Below are positions 1 to 8,888 of a DNA stretch of 64,000 nucleotides, in pieces. Within the stretch, counting starts at the first letter, position 1, and every line of letters starts with the position of its first letter. Position numbers and translations under genes: made by a program. The DNA lies in the NCBI GenBank assembly GCA_963698775.1, contig CAVOSE010000033.1, forward strand, positions 17,109-81,108. Direction: 5' to 3'. The notes below the pieces were generated by a model, which saw nothing but the letters and a program-made list of their open reading frames with translations, was not told the DNA's origin and did not search any database. This DNA comes from Thiohalocapsa sp963698775. Lineage in GTDB: Bacteria > Pseudomonadota > Gammaproteobacteria > Chromatiales > Chromatiaceae.

Positions 1-1106
1 GACGGCCCGATTGCGCTATTGCTGCCGTCCTCGCAGGCGGCGGCGCCGAACGCATGACGATCAACCTGGCCCGCGGCTTGGCCGAACAGGGACGCCGCGT
101 CGACCTGGTGCTCGGACAGGCCCAGGGCCCCTACCGAGACCTGGTGCCCGAAGGCGTTCGCAGCGTCGATCTCGATCGCCGCCAGATGCTCGCGGCGCTG
201 GGCCCCTTGGTCGGCTACCTGCGACGAGAACGCCCGCGGGCGCTGATCGCGGCGATGAATCATGCCAGCATCGTCGCGCTCTGGGCGACCCGGCTGGCCG
301 GTACCGAGACGCCGGTGTTTGCCGGCGTGCGCAGCCAACTCTCGCTGGAGGCGCGTCGCTCACGATTGCCCGGCGACCGGCTGATGCCGCTGCTCGCGCG
401 CACCTTCTTCCCCTGGGCGAAGGCGGTCATCGCCGTCTCAAGCGGCGTCGCCAACGACCTGCGCGAGCGTGTCGGTCTTGATCCGGGCCTGGTTCGCGTC
501 ATCGACAATCCCGTGGTGACCCCGGATCTGGCGACATTGGCCGCCGAGACGCCCGCCCACCCGTGGCTGCTGGAGCCAACCCTGCCCGTCATCCTCGGTG
601 CCGGGCGCCTGACGGCGCAAAAGGACTTTGGCACCTTGATTCGGGCCTTCGCGCAGGTGCGGAACGCACGCCCGGCGCGGCTCGTGATCATCGGCGAAGG
701 ACCGGAGCGGTCATCCTTGCAGGCACTGATCGACAGCCTTGATCTGACCGACGCCGTGGCCTTGCCCGGATTTCAAGCCAATCCATTCGCCTGGATGCGT
801 GCCGCCGATCTGTTCGTCTTGTCCTCGGCCTGGGAGGGGCTGCCTGGGGTGTTGATACAGGCCATGGCCTGCGGCACCCCGGTGGTCAGTACCGACTGCC
901 CGAGCGGCCCGCGGGAAATCCTGCACAGCGGCGACCGCGCCCTGGGGCCGCTGGTTGCGGTCGGCGACGATCCGGCGTTGGCGCGGGCCATGCTGAGCAC
1001 CCTCGCCGAGCCGCCCCCGACGGAGGAACTCAAGCGCCGTGCCGCGGATTTCTCCATGCGCACCGTCGCAATGCAGTATCTTGTGTTGCTGGACGAACGG
1101 ACATGA
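1..1106 (+). CDS. GT4 family glycosyltransferase, 5' end cut by window, apparent frameshift
   Basis: Retaining GT-B glycosyltransferase of the GT4 type, expected to add a sugar from a nucleotide donor to a lipid-linked glycan at the cytoplasmic face. The C-terminal half carries the donor-binding signature (AWEGLPGVLIQAMACGTPVV with the E-x7-type acid pair). From position 54 the frame is open to a TGA at 1104-1106. The expected N-terminus is split: frame 1 at bases 1-30 reads DGPIALLLPS, and frame 3 from about base 33 reads LAGGGAERMTINLARGL. Adding one C in the run at 29-31 joins them into the usual GT4 start. The true start lies at or before the window edge. The stop overlaps the next start as ATGA, so the genes are likely co-transcribed. 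The glycosyltransferase class is confident; the acceptor and sugar are unknown. Confidence 0.85.
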   Translation, partial: RPDCAIAAVLAGGGAERMTINLARGLAEQGRRVDLVLGQAQGPYRDLVPEGVRSVDLDRRQMLAALGPLVGYLRRERPRALIAAMNHASIVALWATRLAGTETPVFAGVRSQLSLEARRSRLPGDRLMPLLARTFFPWAKAVIAVSSGVANDLRERVGLDPGLVRVIDNPVVTPDLATLAAETPAHPWLLEPTLPVILGAGRLTAQKDFGTLIRAFAQVRNARPARLVIIGEGPERSSLQALIDSLDLTDAVALPGFQANPFAWMRAADLFVLSSAWEGLPGVLIQAMACGTPVVSTDCPSGPREILHSGDRALGPLVAVGDDPALARAMLSTLAEPPPTEELKRRAADFSMRTVAMQYLVLLDERT

Positions 1107-2281
1107 GCGCGCCAAACCAGCCACCACGGGTCGTGCACGTCATCACCGGTCTGGACACCGGCGGCGCCGAGATGATGCTCTACAAACTACTGCGCGCCTT
1201 GCCGTCGACACGGATCACTTCTTCAGTTGTGTCGCTGCTGCCCGGCGGCGAGCTGGCCGGCCCGATCCGCGATCTCGGTATCGACGTGCACAGCCTGAAC
1301 ATGCGCTCCAGCTTCGGCGACCCGGGCGCCGCGGTGCGGCTGATCCGGCTGCTGCGCCGATTGAATGCGGACCTGGTGCAGACCTGGATGTACCATGCCA
1401 ATCTCCTTGGCGCGCTGATCAACCCCTGGCTCGGCAACACCCCATTGCTCTGGAACCTGCGGCAAAGCAACCTCGACCCCAAGACATCGAAGCTCGGTAC
1501 GCGCCTGGTGATGCGTGCCGGGGCCGGTTTGTCGTGGGTCGCGCCGCGCTGCATCGTCTGCTGCTCGGAGCGCGTGCGAGACGTTCATCGCGCCCTCGGC
1601 TACCGCGCCGGCATCATGACGATGATCCCGAACGGCTTCGAGTTGGATCGCTTCCGCCCCGATGCCGAGGCCCGATCCGCGTTGCGCGGCGAACTGGGCA
1701 TCGATGAGTCGGCGCCGCTGCTCGGCCTGGTGGGCCGCTTCCATCCGCAAAAGGATCTACAGACCTTCTTTCGCGCCATGGCAGCGGTGCGAGTCGAGCG
1801 GCCGGACTGTCGCATCCTGGTGTGCGGCCATGAGCTGCATTTAGACAATCCGTCCATCGCGCGCTGGGTCGAGGAGGCCAAACTCGGCGACGCGGTGCAC
1901 TTGCTCGGACCACGCCGCGACCCCCAGCGCGTGATGGCGGCGCTGGATGTGCTGGTGTCGTCGTCCGCATTCGGAGAAGGCTTCCCGAACGTCATCGGCG
2001 AGGCGATGGCCTGCGGTGTGCCCTGCGCGGTCACCGACGTTGGCGATTCCGGCCTGATCGTCGGCGATACCGGCCTCACGGTGCCGCCGCGTGATCCGAG
2101 CGCGCTGTCCGCGGCCATCCTGTCGCTACTCGGCGAGGGCCGCGAGGGACTTGCCCGGCGCGGCCGGGCGGCCCGTGCCCGGATCGACGCGGAGTTCGCC
2201 CTGGCGCGCATCGCCGCCCGTTACGCCGACCTCTACGACACGGTGCGAACCAGCCGACCCGTGCGATGGAGCGCGGCCTGA
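1103..2281 (+). CDS. GT4 family glycosyltransferase
   Basis: Full-length 392-residue GT-B enzyme. The N-terminus has the acceptor-domain signature VVHVITGLDTGGAEMML (residues 10-26). The C-terminal donor domain has LVGRFHPQKD and then SAFGEGFPNVIGEAMACGVP, which supplies the conserved acidic pair that contacts the nucleotide sugar. The start ATG overlaps the upstream stop (ATGA), and its own TGA overlaps the ATG of the amidotransferase gene (TGATG), so translation is probably coupled through 1-4248. The product should be a cytoplasmic or membrane-associated enzyme acting on a polysaccharide repeat unit. Substrate specificity cannot be read from the sequence. Confidence 0.9.
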   Translation: MSAPNQPPRVVHVITGLDTGGAEMMLYKLLRALPSTRITSSVVSLLPGGELAGPIRDLGIDVHSLNMRSSFGDPGAAVRLIRLLRRLNADLVQTWMYHANLLGALINPWLGNTPLLWNLRQSNLDPKTSKLGTRLVMRAGAGLSWVAPRCIVCCSERVRDVHRALGYRAGIMTMIPNGFELDRFRPDAEARSALRGELGIDESAPLLGLVGRFHPQKDLQTFFRAMAAVRVERPDCRILVCGHELHLDNPSIARWVEEAKLGDAVHLLGPRRDPQRVMAALDVLVSSSAFGEGFPNVIGEAMACGVPCAVTDVGDSGLIVGDTGLTVPPRDPSALSAAILSLLGEGREGLARRGRAARARIDAEFALARIAARYADLYDTVRTSRPVRWSAA

Positions 2282-4248
2282 TGTGCGGTTTCGCCGGCCT
2301 GATCGAGCCGAGCCCCGTCCCCGAGTCGGGGCTGCGCGATGCCATCACGCGCATGACGGCGACGCTTCAGCACCGCGGCCCCGACGATCAAGGGCTCTGG
2401 CTCGACCAGCAGGCCGGCGTGGCCCTTGGGCATCGCCGCCTATCGATCCTCGATCTGTCCCCGTGCGGGCATCAGCCAATGCTGTCCCCTTGCGGGCGTT
2501 ACGTCCTCGCCTTCAACGGCGAGATCTACAACTACCAGGCCCTGCGCGACCGCTTGGACGACGCGACGCCCTGGCGCGGCCACTCCGACACCGAGGTGCT
2601 GCTCGCCTGGATCAGTCGGCATGGCGTCGCCGCGACCCTGAGCGAACTCAACGGCATGTTCGCCTTCGCGCTCTGGGACCGGGCCGAGCGTTGCCTGACG
2701 CTGGCCCGCGACCGACTCGGCGAAAAACCCCTCTACTACGGCCACAACCGCGGTCGCTTCCTGTTCGGCTCCGAACTCAAGGCCCTGACCGCCCATCCGG
2801 GCTGGCGGGGCGAACTCGATCGCGATGCCTTGGCGGCCTATCTGCGCCTGTGCTACATCCCAAGCCCCTATTCCATCTACCGGGGCATTCGCAAACTCGA
2901 ACCCGGTACCTACGCGACGCTGAAGCCCGGCCAGCGGATGCCGGACATACAGGTCTACTGGAGCGCCCGCCGAGCGGTGGAACAGGGGCTGGCCAGCCCG
3001 TTTCAAGGCAGCGAAGACAGCGCCGTCGACGCCTTAGAGTCGCTGCTGCGCGACGCGGTCGGGCTGCGCATGCACGCCGATGTCCCGCTCGGCGCCTTTC
3101 TGTCCGGCGGCATCGACTCCACCACGGTGGTGGCCATGATGCAGGCGCAGTCGACCCGCCCCGTGCGCACCTTTTCCATCGGCTTTCACGAGGCCGGCTT
3201 CGACGAGGCCGTCTACGCACGCCCGATCGCCGAACACCTCGGCACCGACCACACCGAACTCTACGTCACGGCCCGCCACTGCCTCGATACCATCGCGGAC
3301 CTGCCGCGGCTCTGGGACGAACCCTTTGCCGACTCATCGCAGATTCCAACGCTGTTGGTCAGCGCCATGGCCCGACGCGACGTCACCGTCTGCCTGTCCG
3401 GGGATGGCGGCGACGAACTCTTCGGCGGCTATTCACGCTACCTGTGGACGCGCGATACCTGGCGCCGGATCGGCTGGATACCCTTGCCCCTGAGACGCGC
3501 CTTGGCCGCCAGCGTCACCGGCATTTCGCCCGCCGCCTGGGACCGCTTGCTGCGCCCGATGAAACCGTTGCTGCCCGGGCCACTTGCAATCGCTAGCCCT
3601 GGCGACCGACTGCACAAGGCGGTGGACATCCTCACCGGCGATTCGCCGGAGGCGCTTTATCTGCGCATGCTCTCGCATTGGAAAGACCCGGCGGCACTGG
3701 TGATCGACGCGCAAGAGCCCGACACCGTCCTGACCGACGCCGCGCGGCGCGCGCGGACCGGTTCCATCACCGAGGCCATGATGTTCATGGACAGCGTGCT
3801 CTATCTGCCGGACGACATCCTGGTGAAGGTGGATCGCGCCAGCATGGGCGTCGGCCTAGAGGCACGCGTCCCGCTGCTCGACCACCGGCTGTATGAATTC
3901 GCCTGGTCGCTGCCGCTCGCCTGGAAGGTCGACGGCCAGGTCGGCAAGCGCCCGTTGCGGCGCATCGTCGAGCGGCATGTCCCCAAGGCCCTGATGGACC
4001 GGCCGAAGATGGGCTTCGGTATCCCGCTGCAGGACTGGTTGCGCGGGCCGCTGCGGGACTGGGCCGAGGCCCTGTTGGCAGAAGACCGCCTCGATCGCGA
4101 CGGCGTCTTTCGTTCCGCGCCCATTCGCGCCAAGTGGAGCGAGCACCTGGACGGACGGCGTAATTGGTCCTATTATCTCTGGGATATCCTGATGTTCCAG
4201 GCCTGGCTGGACCAAAACAAGGCATCGCTCTCCGAGGCAGCGGCCTAA
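2281..4248 (+). CDS. asnB: asparagine synthetase (glutamine-hydrolysing) / EPS amidotransferase
   Basis: Two-domain glutamine amidotransferase of 655 residues. I chose ATG 2281 because Cys2 (MCGFAGLIE) must be the exposed N-terminal nucleophile after Met removal; an in-frame ATG 15 bases upstream would bury it. Glutaminase motifs follow (LQHRGPDDQG, LAFNGEIYNY, HSDTEVLL). The synthetase domain has the PP-loop SGGIDS at about residues 275-280 and LSGDGGDELFGGY. AsnB makes asparagine from aspartate, ATP and glutamine. Copies inside exopolysaccharide loci are often thought to amidate a sugar acid or another acceptor instead. The tight coupling to glycosyltransferases on both sides supports that second role, as inference. 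Confidence 0.9.
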   Translation: MCGFAGLIEPSPVPESGLRDAITRMTATLQHRGPDDQGLWLDQQAGVALGHRRLSILDLSPCGHQPMLSPCGRYVLAFNGEIYNYQALRDRLDDATPWRGHSDTEVLLAWISRHGVAATLSELNGMFAFALWDRAERCLTLARDRLGEKPLYYGHNRGRFLFGSELKALTAHPGWRGELDRDALAAYLRLCYIPSPYSIYRGIRKLEPGTYATLKPGQRMPDIQVYWSARRAVEQGLASPFQGSEDSAVDALESLLRDAVGLRMHADVPLGAFLSGGIDSTTVVAMMQAQSTRPVRTFSIGFHEAGFDEAVYARPIAEHLGTDHTELYVTARHCLDTIADLPRLWDEPFADSSQIPTLLVSAMARRDVTVCLSGDGGDELFGGYSRYLWTRDTWRRIGWIPLPLRRALAASVTGISPAAWDRLLRPMKPLLPGPLAIASPGDRLHKAVDILTGDSPEALYLRMLSHWKDPAALVIDAQEPDTVLTDAARRARTGSITEAMMFMDSVLYLPDDILVKVDRASMGVGLEARVPLLDHRLYEFAWSLPLAWKVDGQVGKRPLRRIVERHVPKALMDRPKMGFGIPLQDWLRGPLRDWAEALLAEDRLDRDGVFRSAPIRAKWSEHLDGRRNWSYYLWDILMFQAWLDQNKASLSEAAA

Positions 4249-5445
4249 TGCGCAGACCGCCGTCCGATCATCGCCGTAAGCCCCGGGTCGCCTTTTTCGT
4301 CACGGTGGACTGGTACTTTGCCAGCCACTATCTCGCCCTTGCCTGCGCCGTCCGCGACGCCGGCTACGCCGTCAGCGTGATTACCGACGGGGACGCCTAC
4401 AGCGAACAGATTCGGGCAGCAGGTATTGACCTGATCCCGTTTCAGATCTCCCGGCAGGGCATGCATCCAGTCGCTGAGCTAAAGAGCCTGCTGCGCCTGA
4501 TCGGCGTGCTGCGACGCCTGCGGCCAGACCTGCTGCACAACATCGCCCAAAAACCGGTGTTGTACGGCAGCCTTGCCGCAAGACTCACCGGCGTGCCCGC
4601 GGTGGTTGCCGCGCTGCCGGGGCTGGGCTGGCTTTTCACATCTGTCGTGCCCCGCGCTCGCCTCGGGCGGCACCTGGTATTGCTGGGTTATCGTTTTTTG
4701 CTGCGGCATCCGCGAGTGCGGGTCTTGGTGCAAAACGAGACCGATCGGGCCGAACTGAGGGAGCTGGCAGGTCTCGATACGATTTTGGTACCCGGCTCCG
4801 GTGTCGATCTCGAACGCTATCAACCGCATCCGCCCGCCAGCTTGCCGGTTACCGTGATGCTCGCATCGCGGCTACTTTGGGACAAGGGGATCGGCGAACT
4901 GGTCGAGGCAATGCGCCTATTACGCGAACGCGGCATCGCATGCAGATGCTGCCTGATTGGCGAACCCGACGACGGCAATCCGGCCTCGGTCAGTCGACAA
5001 TGGCTCGAAGACCGCGTAGCCGAGGGAATCATCGAATGGTGGGGTTTTCGCGCCGACATGCCGGCAGTGCTGCGCCACGCGCATATCGCTTGTCTGCCTT
5101 CGTATCGCGAGGGTTTGCCCAAATTCCTGTTAGAAGCATCCGCCGCGGGTCTGCCGTTGGTCGGTACTGACGTACCCGGTTGCAGGGACATAATTCAGCA
5201 TAATGTCAATGGGTTGCTTGTCCCAAAAAAGACCACGGTTCCGCTTACAGATGCACTTCAGAGAATTGATCCAGAATGCTGATCTCCGCTTCCTCCTAGG
5301 GAAACGTGCACGGGCCATTGCTGAGGCCAAGTTCGGAAACGAGCGCATCTCTGGCCACGTCAAGACCGTATACGCAGGACTTGCTCGGAACAAAGACATG
5401 AGCCGCCCGAAAGGGCCGAAGAGGAAAGCTCCGTTTGCTGGATAA
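4248..5445 (+). CDS. GT4 family glycosyltransferase, apparent C-terminal frameshift
   Basis: The ATG at 4248 overlaps the TAA of the amidotransferase gene. The N-terminus reads RVAFFVTVDWYFASHYLALA, followed by ITDGDAYSEQIRAAGI and a donor domain with ASRLLWDKGIGELVEAM and PSYREGLPKFLLEASAAGLPLVGTDV. This resembles the GT4 enzymes that transfer the first or second sugar in O-antigen-like chains. The first frame ends early at 5282 after DALQRIDPEC. The lost tail (LIQNADLRFLLGKRARAIAEAKF) continues in the next frame to 5445. Removing one A near 5265 restores a normal tail of about 398 residues. This is either a fresh frameshift or a sequence error. Confidence 0.8.
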
Positions 5446-5644
5446 CTGCCGAGCCGTCCAGCATGAATATCCGACACGCCGCCACCGACACGTCACTTCG
5501 ACAGTGGCCGTAACTCCAACGGCGCAGGACATGCGGCCGATCTTTCGCTCAAGGCCGTCACATCGATCGACGCATCCTGCCCTAGATTAATCGAGTCTTA
5601 GGTGCAGAGAACCTGCTGGAATCGTTCTACGACAACCTTTCATT

Positions 5645-7199
5645 ATGACGTCTACAGCTGATGCGAGCGGGATCGTTCGATTCGGTGCCGTCTACTGGTC
5701 CAGTCCGTTTCAAAGCCTCTCGGATATTGCGATCGGTTTCTTTGCTTTATGGACTCTGGTCTGGAACGCCTGCTATTTTCTCGGCGGGAGCCTCGCGCTT
5801 GCCGCTTACTTCTTCCCGATTGTACTTGGCCTTTCGTTGTTGATCCCGTTGCTGCGTGGCAGTGGTTCCAGGGGATGTCAGGAGGCGACATCGGCTAGCT
5901 GGCAGCGATTTATGGTATTTCGCTCTATTCCGTAATCATCTGGGCCTTTCTCTCAATGGTGATAAATCGTCCAGACCCAGACGAAGAGACATATATCGGA
6001 CTGATGGTATCCTATCTCTCCAATCCGTTTTCACCAATCAATACGCTCCCGGATTTTCAATTTGGCGCCCCAACCGCCAGATACGCTATCTCTTCTTTAG
6101 ACCCGCTGCGCGCAGTGATCAGCTATATCACTGGCTATCGCTTGCTCTCAATCTATTACATCTGGGTTCCGGCGGTAGGCGCGGGTATCGCCGCAATCAT
6201 CAGCCTAAGGTTTTTTCGTCTTTTCAAGAATGATCAGTGGATAGTAGCCATGATCTTTCTGACTGCAATTATGTTGATCTGGGGAGACGTGCACGAACTT
6301 ATGCTAATTTCGGCTTGGCGCGCATCTTTCAAGGTAAAGGTCTTCTCGTAACATTATTTGTTCCGGCGCTATTTCTTTACTTCTTAAATTGGTTGATGGC
6401 AGGCATTCCCGTTACTACCTCTTGATGTTATTTTTCGCATTGGTCGGCGCCGTAGGCGCGAATCCCACGGGCTTAGGGGTTGGCGCATTTTCACTACTCT
6501 TGCTAGGAGTGGCCGCAGTCCAGCCAGGCGATATCCGAAGACATGGGACTCGCCGTCGCTTTTATCGCGGCAACGGTCTTCCCGCTCGCGCTCTTCATGG
6601 TCTTCCAGTATGGCGCCAACCCAAGCAACTTAGTGCATACGGCGGATGGCTTCGTATCCAGAATAACCAATTTGCGAAGTCTATCAGCTCGTATTCGGAG
6701 AGCGGCCCTCGAGGAGTATTGATGCTGCTGTTGAGCGTCATGAGTATTTGGTTTGTTACCTCAGGGCGGATACGGCTCATTTATAGAAAATTCGTATTTA
6801 TTTTTCTAGCCCTTTTGGCGCTTCCGTGGATGGCGGACATGCTTGCTAAGCTGACTTATCCGACGTTCGCGTGGCGCTGGCTGTGGATCGCCCCCGTGTC
6901 ACTCTTCGCGAGCATCGCCGTTGCCGGGCTATTTGGAATGGTCCGAGAGAGGAGTCAGCCGGATATATGCGGTCGTGTTGCTTGCCGTTTCGTTAATTGC
7001 TTTCATTCAGATGGATCCTCGAATAGTCATTTCCGAGAGTAACGGCGCCAAGGTCTCTTGGCCAGGATACAAGATTGATCCCGCCCGAGGACGGGAAGAG
7101 GGCCGGCCTGATAATCAGATATACCTACGGAATCGACAAGAATGGGCTGTAATTGATAATGGATGGCTGCTCGTTGAGTCGGTCGGGCAACGGTTTTGA
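5645..7199 (+). pseudogene. decayed polytopic membrane protein gene (DUF6077-like)
   Basis: One membrane-protein coding sequence appears broken into at least six pieces lying in different frames. In order they are 5645-5935 (hydrophobic helices), about 5900-6351 (RPDPDEETYIGLMV, loop and helices), 6290-6425 (FGLARIFQGKGLLVTLFVPALFL), 6389-6540, 6544-6720 (MGLAVAFIAATVFPLALFM) and 6700-7199. There is an in-frame TAG at 5896. The acidic DPDEETY loop followed by an R-I-x-QGK segment and further helices recalls the DUF6077 family, but that assignment is tentative. The stretch is visibly richer in A/T than its neighbours, which suggests a transferred and now degenerating gene. Too many lesions are present for all to be simple read errors. 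Confidence 0.7.
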
Positions 7200-7652
7200 T
7201 ACGATCATGCTTGAGATAGAGTGACGCCGGTATTTGCTCACGGGGGCGAAAGTGTTCATCAGCATCGCGTCATGCGGCGCGCTTCAAATCCAGCGTTTCG
7301 TCGCCAAGTCAGTGATTCAACAAGCTCCGGATTTCAATCTTGGGTCGAATCGCTCCTGTGCGCCTTAATGACCTAATCGAGGTGGCGTCTCTGCTAATGG
7401 ACAATGCAGGTGCGAATGGTGAAGGGCTGACTCGTCCCCATGACCAACTGGGGTGGATGTCCACAGAAAGCTTCTGCAACAGACTGGCCTGACATAATCG
7501 CGGGACGTTGTCCGAGGCTGAACAGCGACGGTATTCAAGTGAAATTGGCGGGAGATCCCCAACATGGTTTCCATTTCTGCATGTGTTTCGCCGCCGGCGT
7601 CGCCGGTCTTATTCCTGGAGGTGAAAGAGTTGGTGAGCGAGGTGGCGCAGTC
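7200..7652. other. intergenic stretch upstream of wecB
   Basis: No convincing complete gene. A short open stretch around 7341-7485 reads RIAPVRLNDLIEVASLLMDN and then stops, and it resembles the start of an acetyltransferase-like protein. I could not assign it and regard it as a possible relic. An open frame that runs into wecB from 7440 is an upstream extension without family conservation. Confidence 0.4.
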
Positions 7653-8774
7653 ATGCTGATCGACATTATCGCGGGTGCCCGTCCGAATTTCATGAAAATT
7701 GCGCCCATTGTTCGCGCGCTGGAGGCTAGGGCAGAGGTCGGGAGTCCTCTGCGGTACCGCCTTATTCATACCGGTCAGCACTATGACTCCCGTCTGTCGG
7801 GCGCCTTTTTTGAACAATTGGGTATTCCAGAGCCTGATGTGAACCTGGAAGTCGGATCGGGCACACAGGCGGAGCAGACGGCGGCGATTATGACGCGCTA
7901 CGAGGAACTGTTGCTGGAGGCTCCTGCCGCGCTGTGCCTGGTTGTGGGGGATGTGACTTCGACGATGGCCTGCGCAATAGTTGCTCAGAAGCTGTGCATC
8001 TCCGTTGCACATGTGGAGGGTGGCATCCGTTCCGGCGATTGGACGATGCCGGAGGAGATCAACCGCATGGTCACCGATTCGATCACTAACTGGTTTTTCA
8101 CGACAAGCGAATTTGCGAATCAGAACCTGCGACTCGCAGGTGTTGCCGAAGACCGCATCTTCTTTGTGGGGAATACCATGATTGACACGCTGGTCGCGAA
8201 TTTGGACCGCTTGCGACCGCCGTCGTTTTGGGATCAGAGTGAACTGGCTGACGGTGGATATTTCGTGTTGACGATGCATCGGCCGGCAAATGTCGACGCG
8301 GCGACTGCGCTCAGCGCCATGCTCGATGCGATCGATGCGGGCACGCGTGACTTTCCTATTGTCTTTCCCGTACATCCGCGCACTGCGAAAACTTTGCGAG
8401 AACTCGGCCGTTTGCCGCCGAAGCTGATGCTTGTAGAACCCCAGCCTTATCTGGAATTCAACTACCTCGTTAGGCATGCCAAGGCTGTCATTACCGACTC
8501 GGGCGGTGTCACCGAAGAGGCTACGGTAATGGGGGTACCTTGTCTGACGCTTCGCGATACAACGGAACGTCCGGAGACCGTGACGATCGGGACAAACTGT
8601 CTTGTTGGAACTGATCCGTCAGAACTTGGACCCGTGCTGGATCGCCTGTTCGATGGGAACTGGCAGGAAGGCAGTATTCCCGAAAAATGGGACGGTCGGG
8701 CCGCGGAACGGATCGTTTCGGCTTTGGAGGTGATTTTGCTGGGCGAGGCGCCGGGAACTTCGGAGCATAGTTAG
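7653..8774 (+). CDS. wecB: UDP-N-acetylglucosamine 2-epimerase (non-hydrolysing), copy 1
   Basis: Converts UDP-GlcNAc to UDP-ManNAc in the cytoplasm. The ATG at 7653 gives the canonical start MLIDIIAGARPNFMKIAPIV; the frame is open further upstream but non-homologous there. Family motifs are HTGQHYD, VVGDVTSTMA, VEGGIRSGDWTMPEEINR (catalytic acidic residues), MHRPANVD and DSGGVTEEATVMGVPCLTLRDTTERPET. Length is 373 residues, as expected. The HRPANVD box differs from the HRRENFG box of the second copy at 19426, so the two are separate subfamilies rather than a recent duplication. The gene faces the SLH subtilase gene tail to tail. It probably supplies ManNAc for a surface polymer. Confidence 0.93.
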   Translation: MLIDIIAGARPNFMKIAPIVRALEARAEVGSPLRYRLIHTGQHYDSRLSGAFFEQLGIPEPDVNLEVGSGTQAEQTAAIMTRYEELLLEAPAALCLVVGDVTSTMACAIVAQKLCISVAHVEGGIRSGDWTMPEEINRMVTDSITNWFFTTSEFANQNLRLAGVAEDRIFFVGNTMIDTLVANLDRLRPPSFWDQSELADGGYFVLTMHRPANVDAATALSAMLDAIDAGTRDFPIVFPVHPRTAKTLRELGRLPPKLMLVEPQPYLEFNYLVRHAKAVITDSGGVTEEATVMGVPCLTLRDTTERPETVTIGTNCLVGTDPSELGPVLDRLFDGNWQEGSIPEKWDGRAAERIVSALEVILLGEAPGTSEHS

Positions 8775-8829
8775 CTTGCCAGGCGGCGCTACCCGTAGCC
8801 AATGGCTAATGCGAACCGTCCCCAGAAGC

Positions 8830-8853
8830 GGGTTGGCGCTTACGCGCCAACCC
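8830..8853. terminator. perfect inverted repeat between convergent genes
   Basis: GGGTTGGCGC and GCGCCAACCC form a 10-bp perfect stem with a TTAC loop, midway between the wecB stop (8774) and the subtilase stop (8889). There is no strong T-run on either side, so it may work as a bidirectional transcription stop or mRNA 3'-end stabiliser. Confidence 0.6.
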
Positions 8854-8888
8854 GGCCTAAGCGCGTACCGAAATACTGCGGCGTGCGT

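Noticed and set aside
2091..3596. 501-codon open frame on the plus strand
   Set aside because: It overlaps the asparagine synthetase in another frame and is extremely Arg/Pro-rich, a typical shadow.
7365..8477. 370-codon open frame on the minus strand
   Set aside because: It is antisense to the well conserved wecB, with Arg/His-rich composition and no recognisable family.
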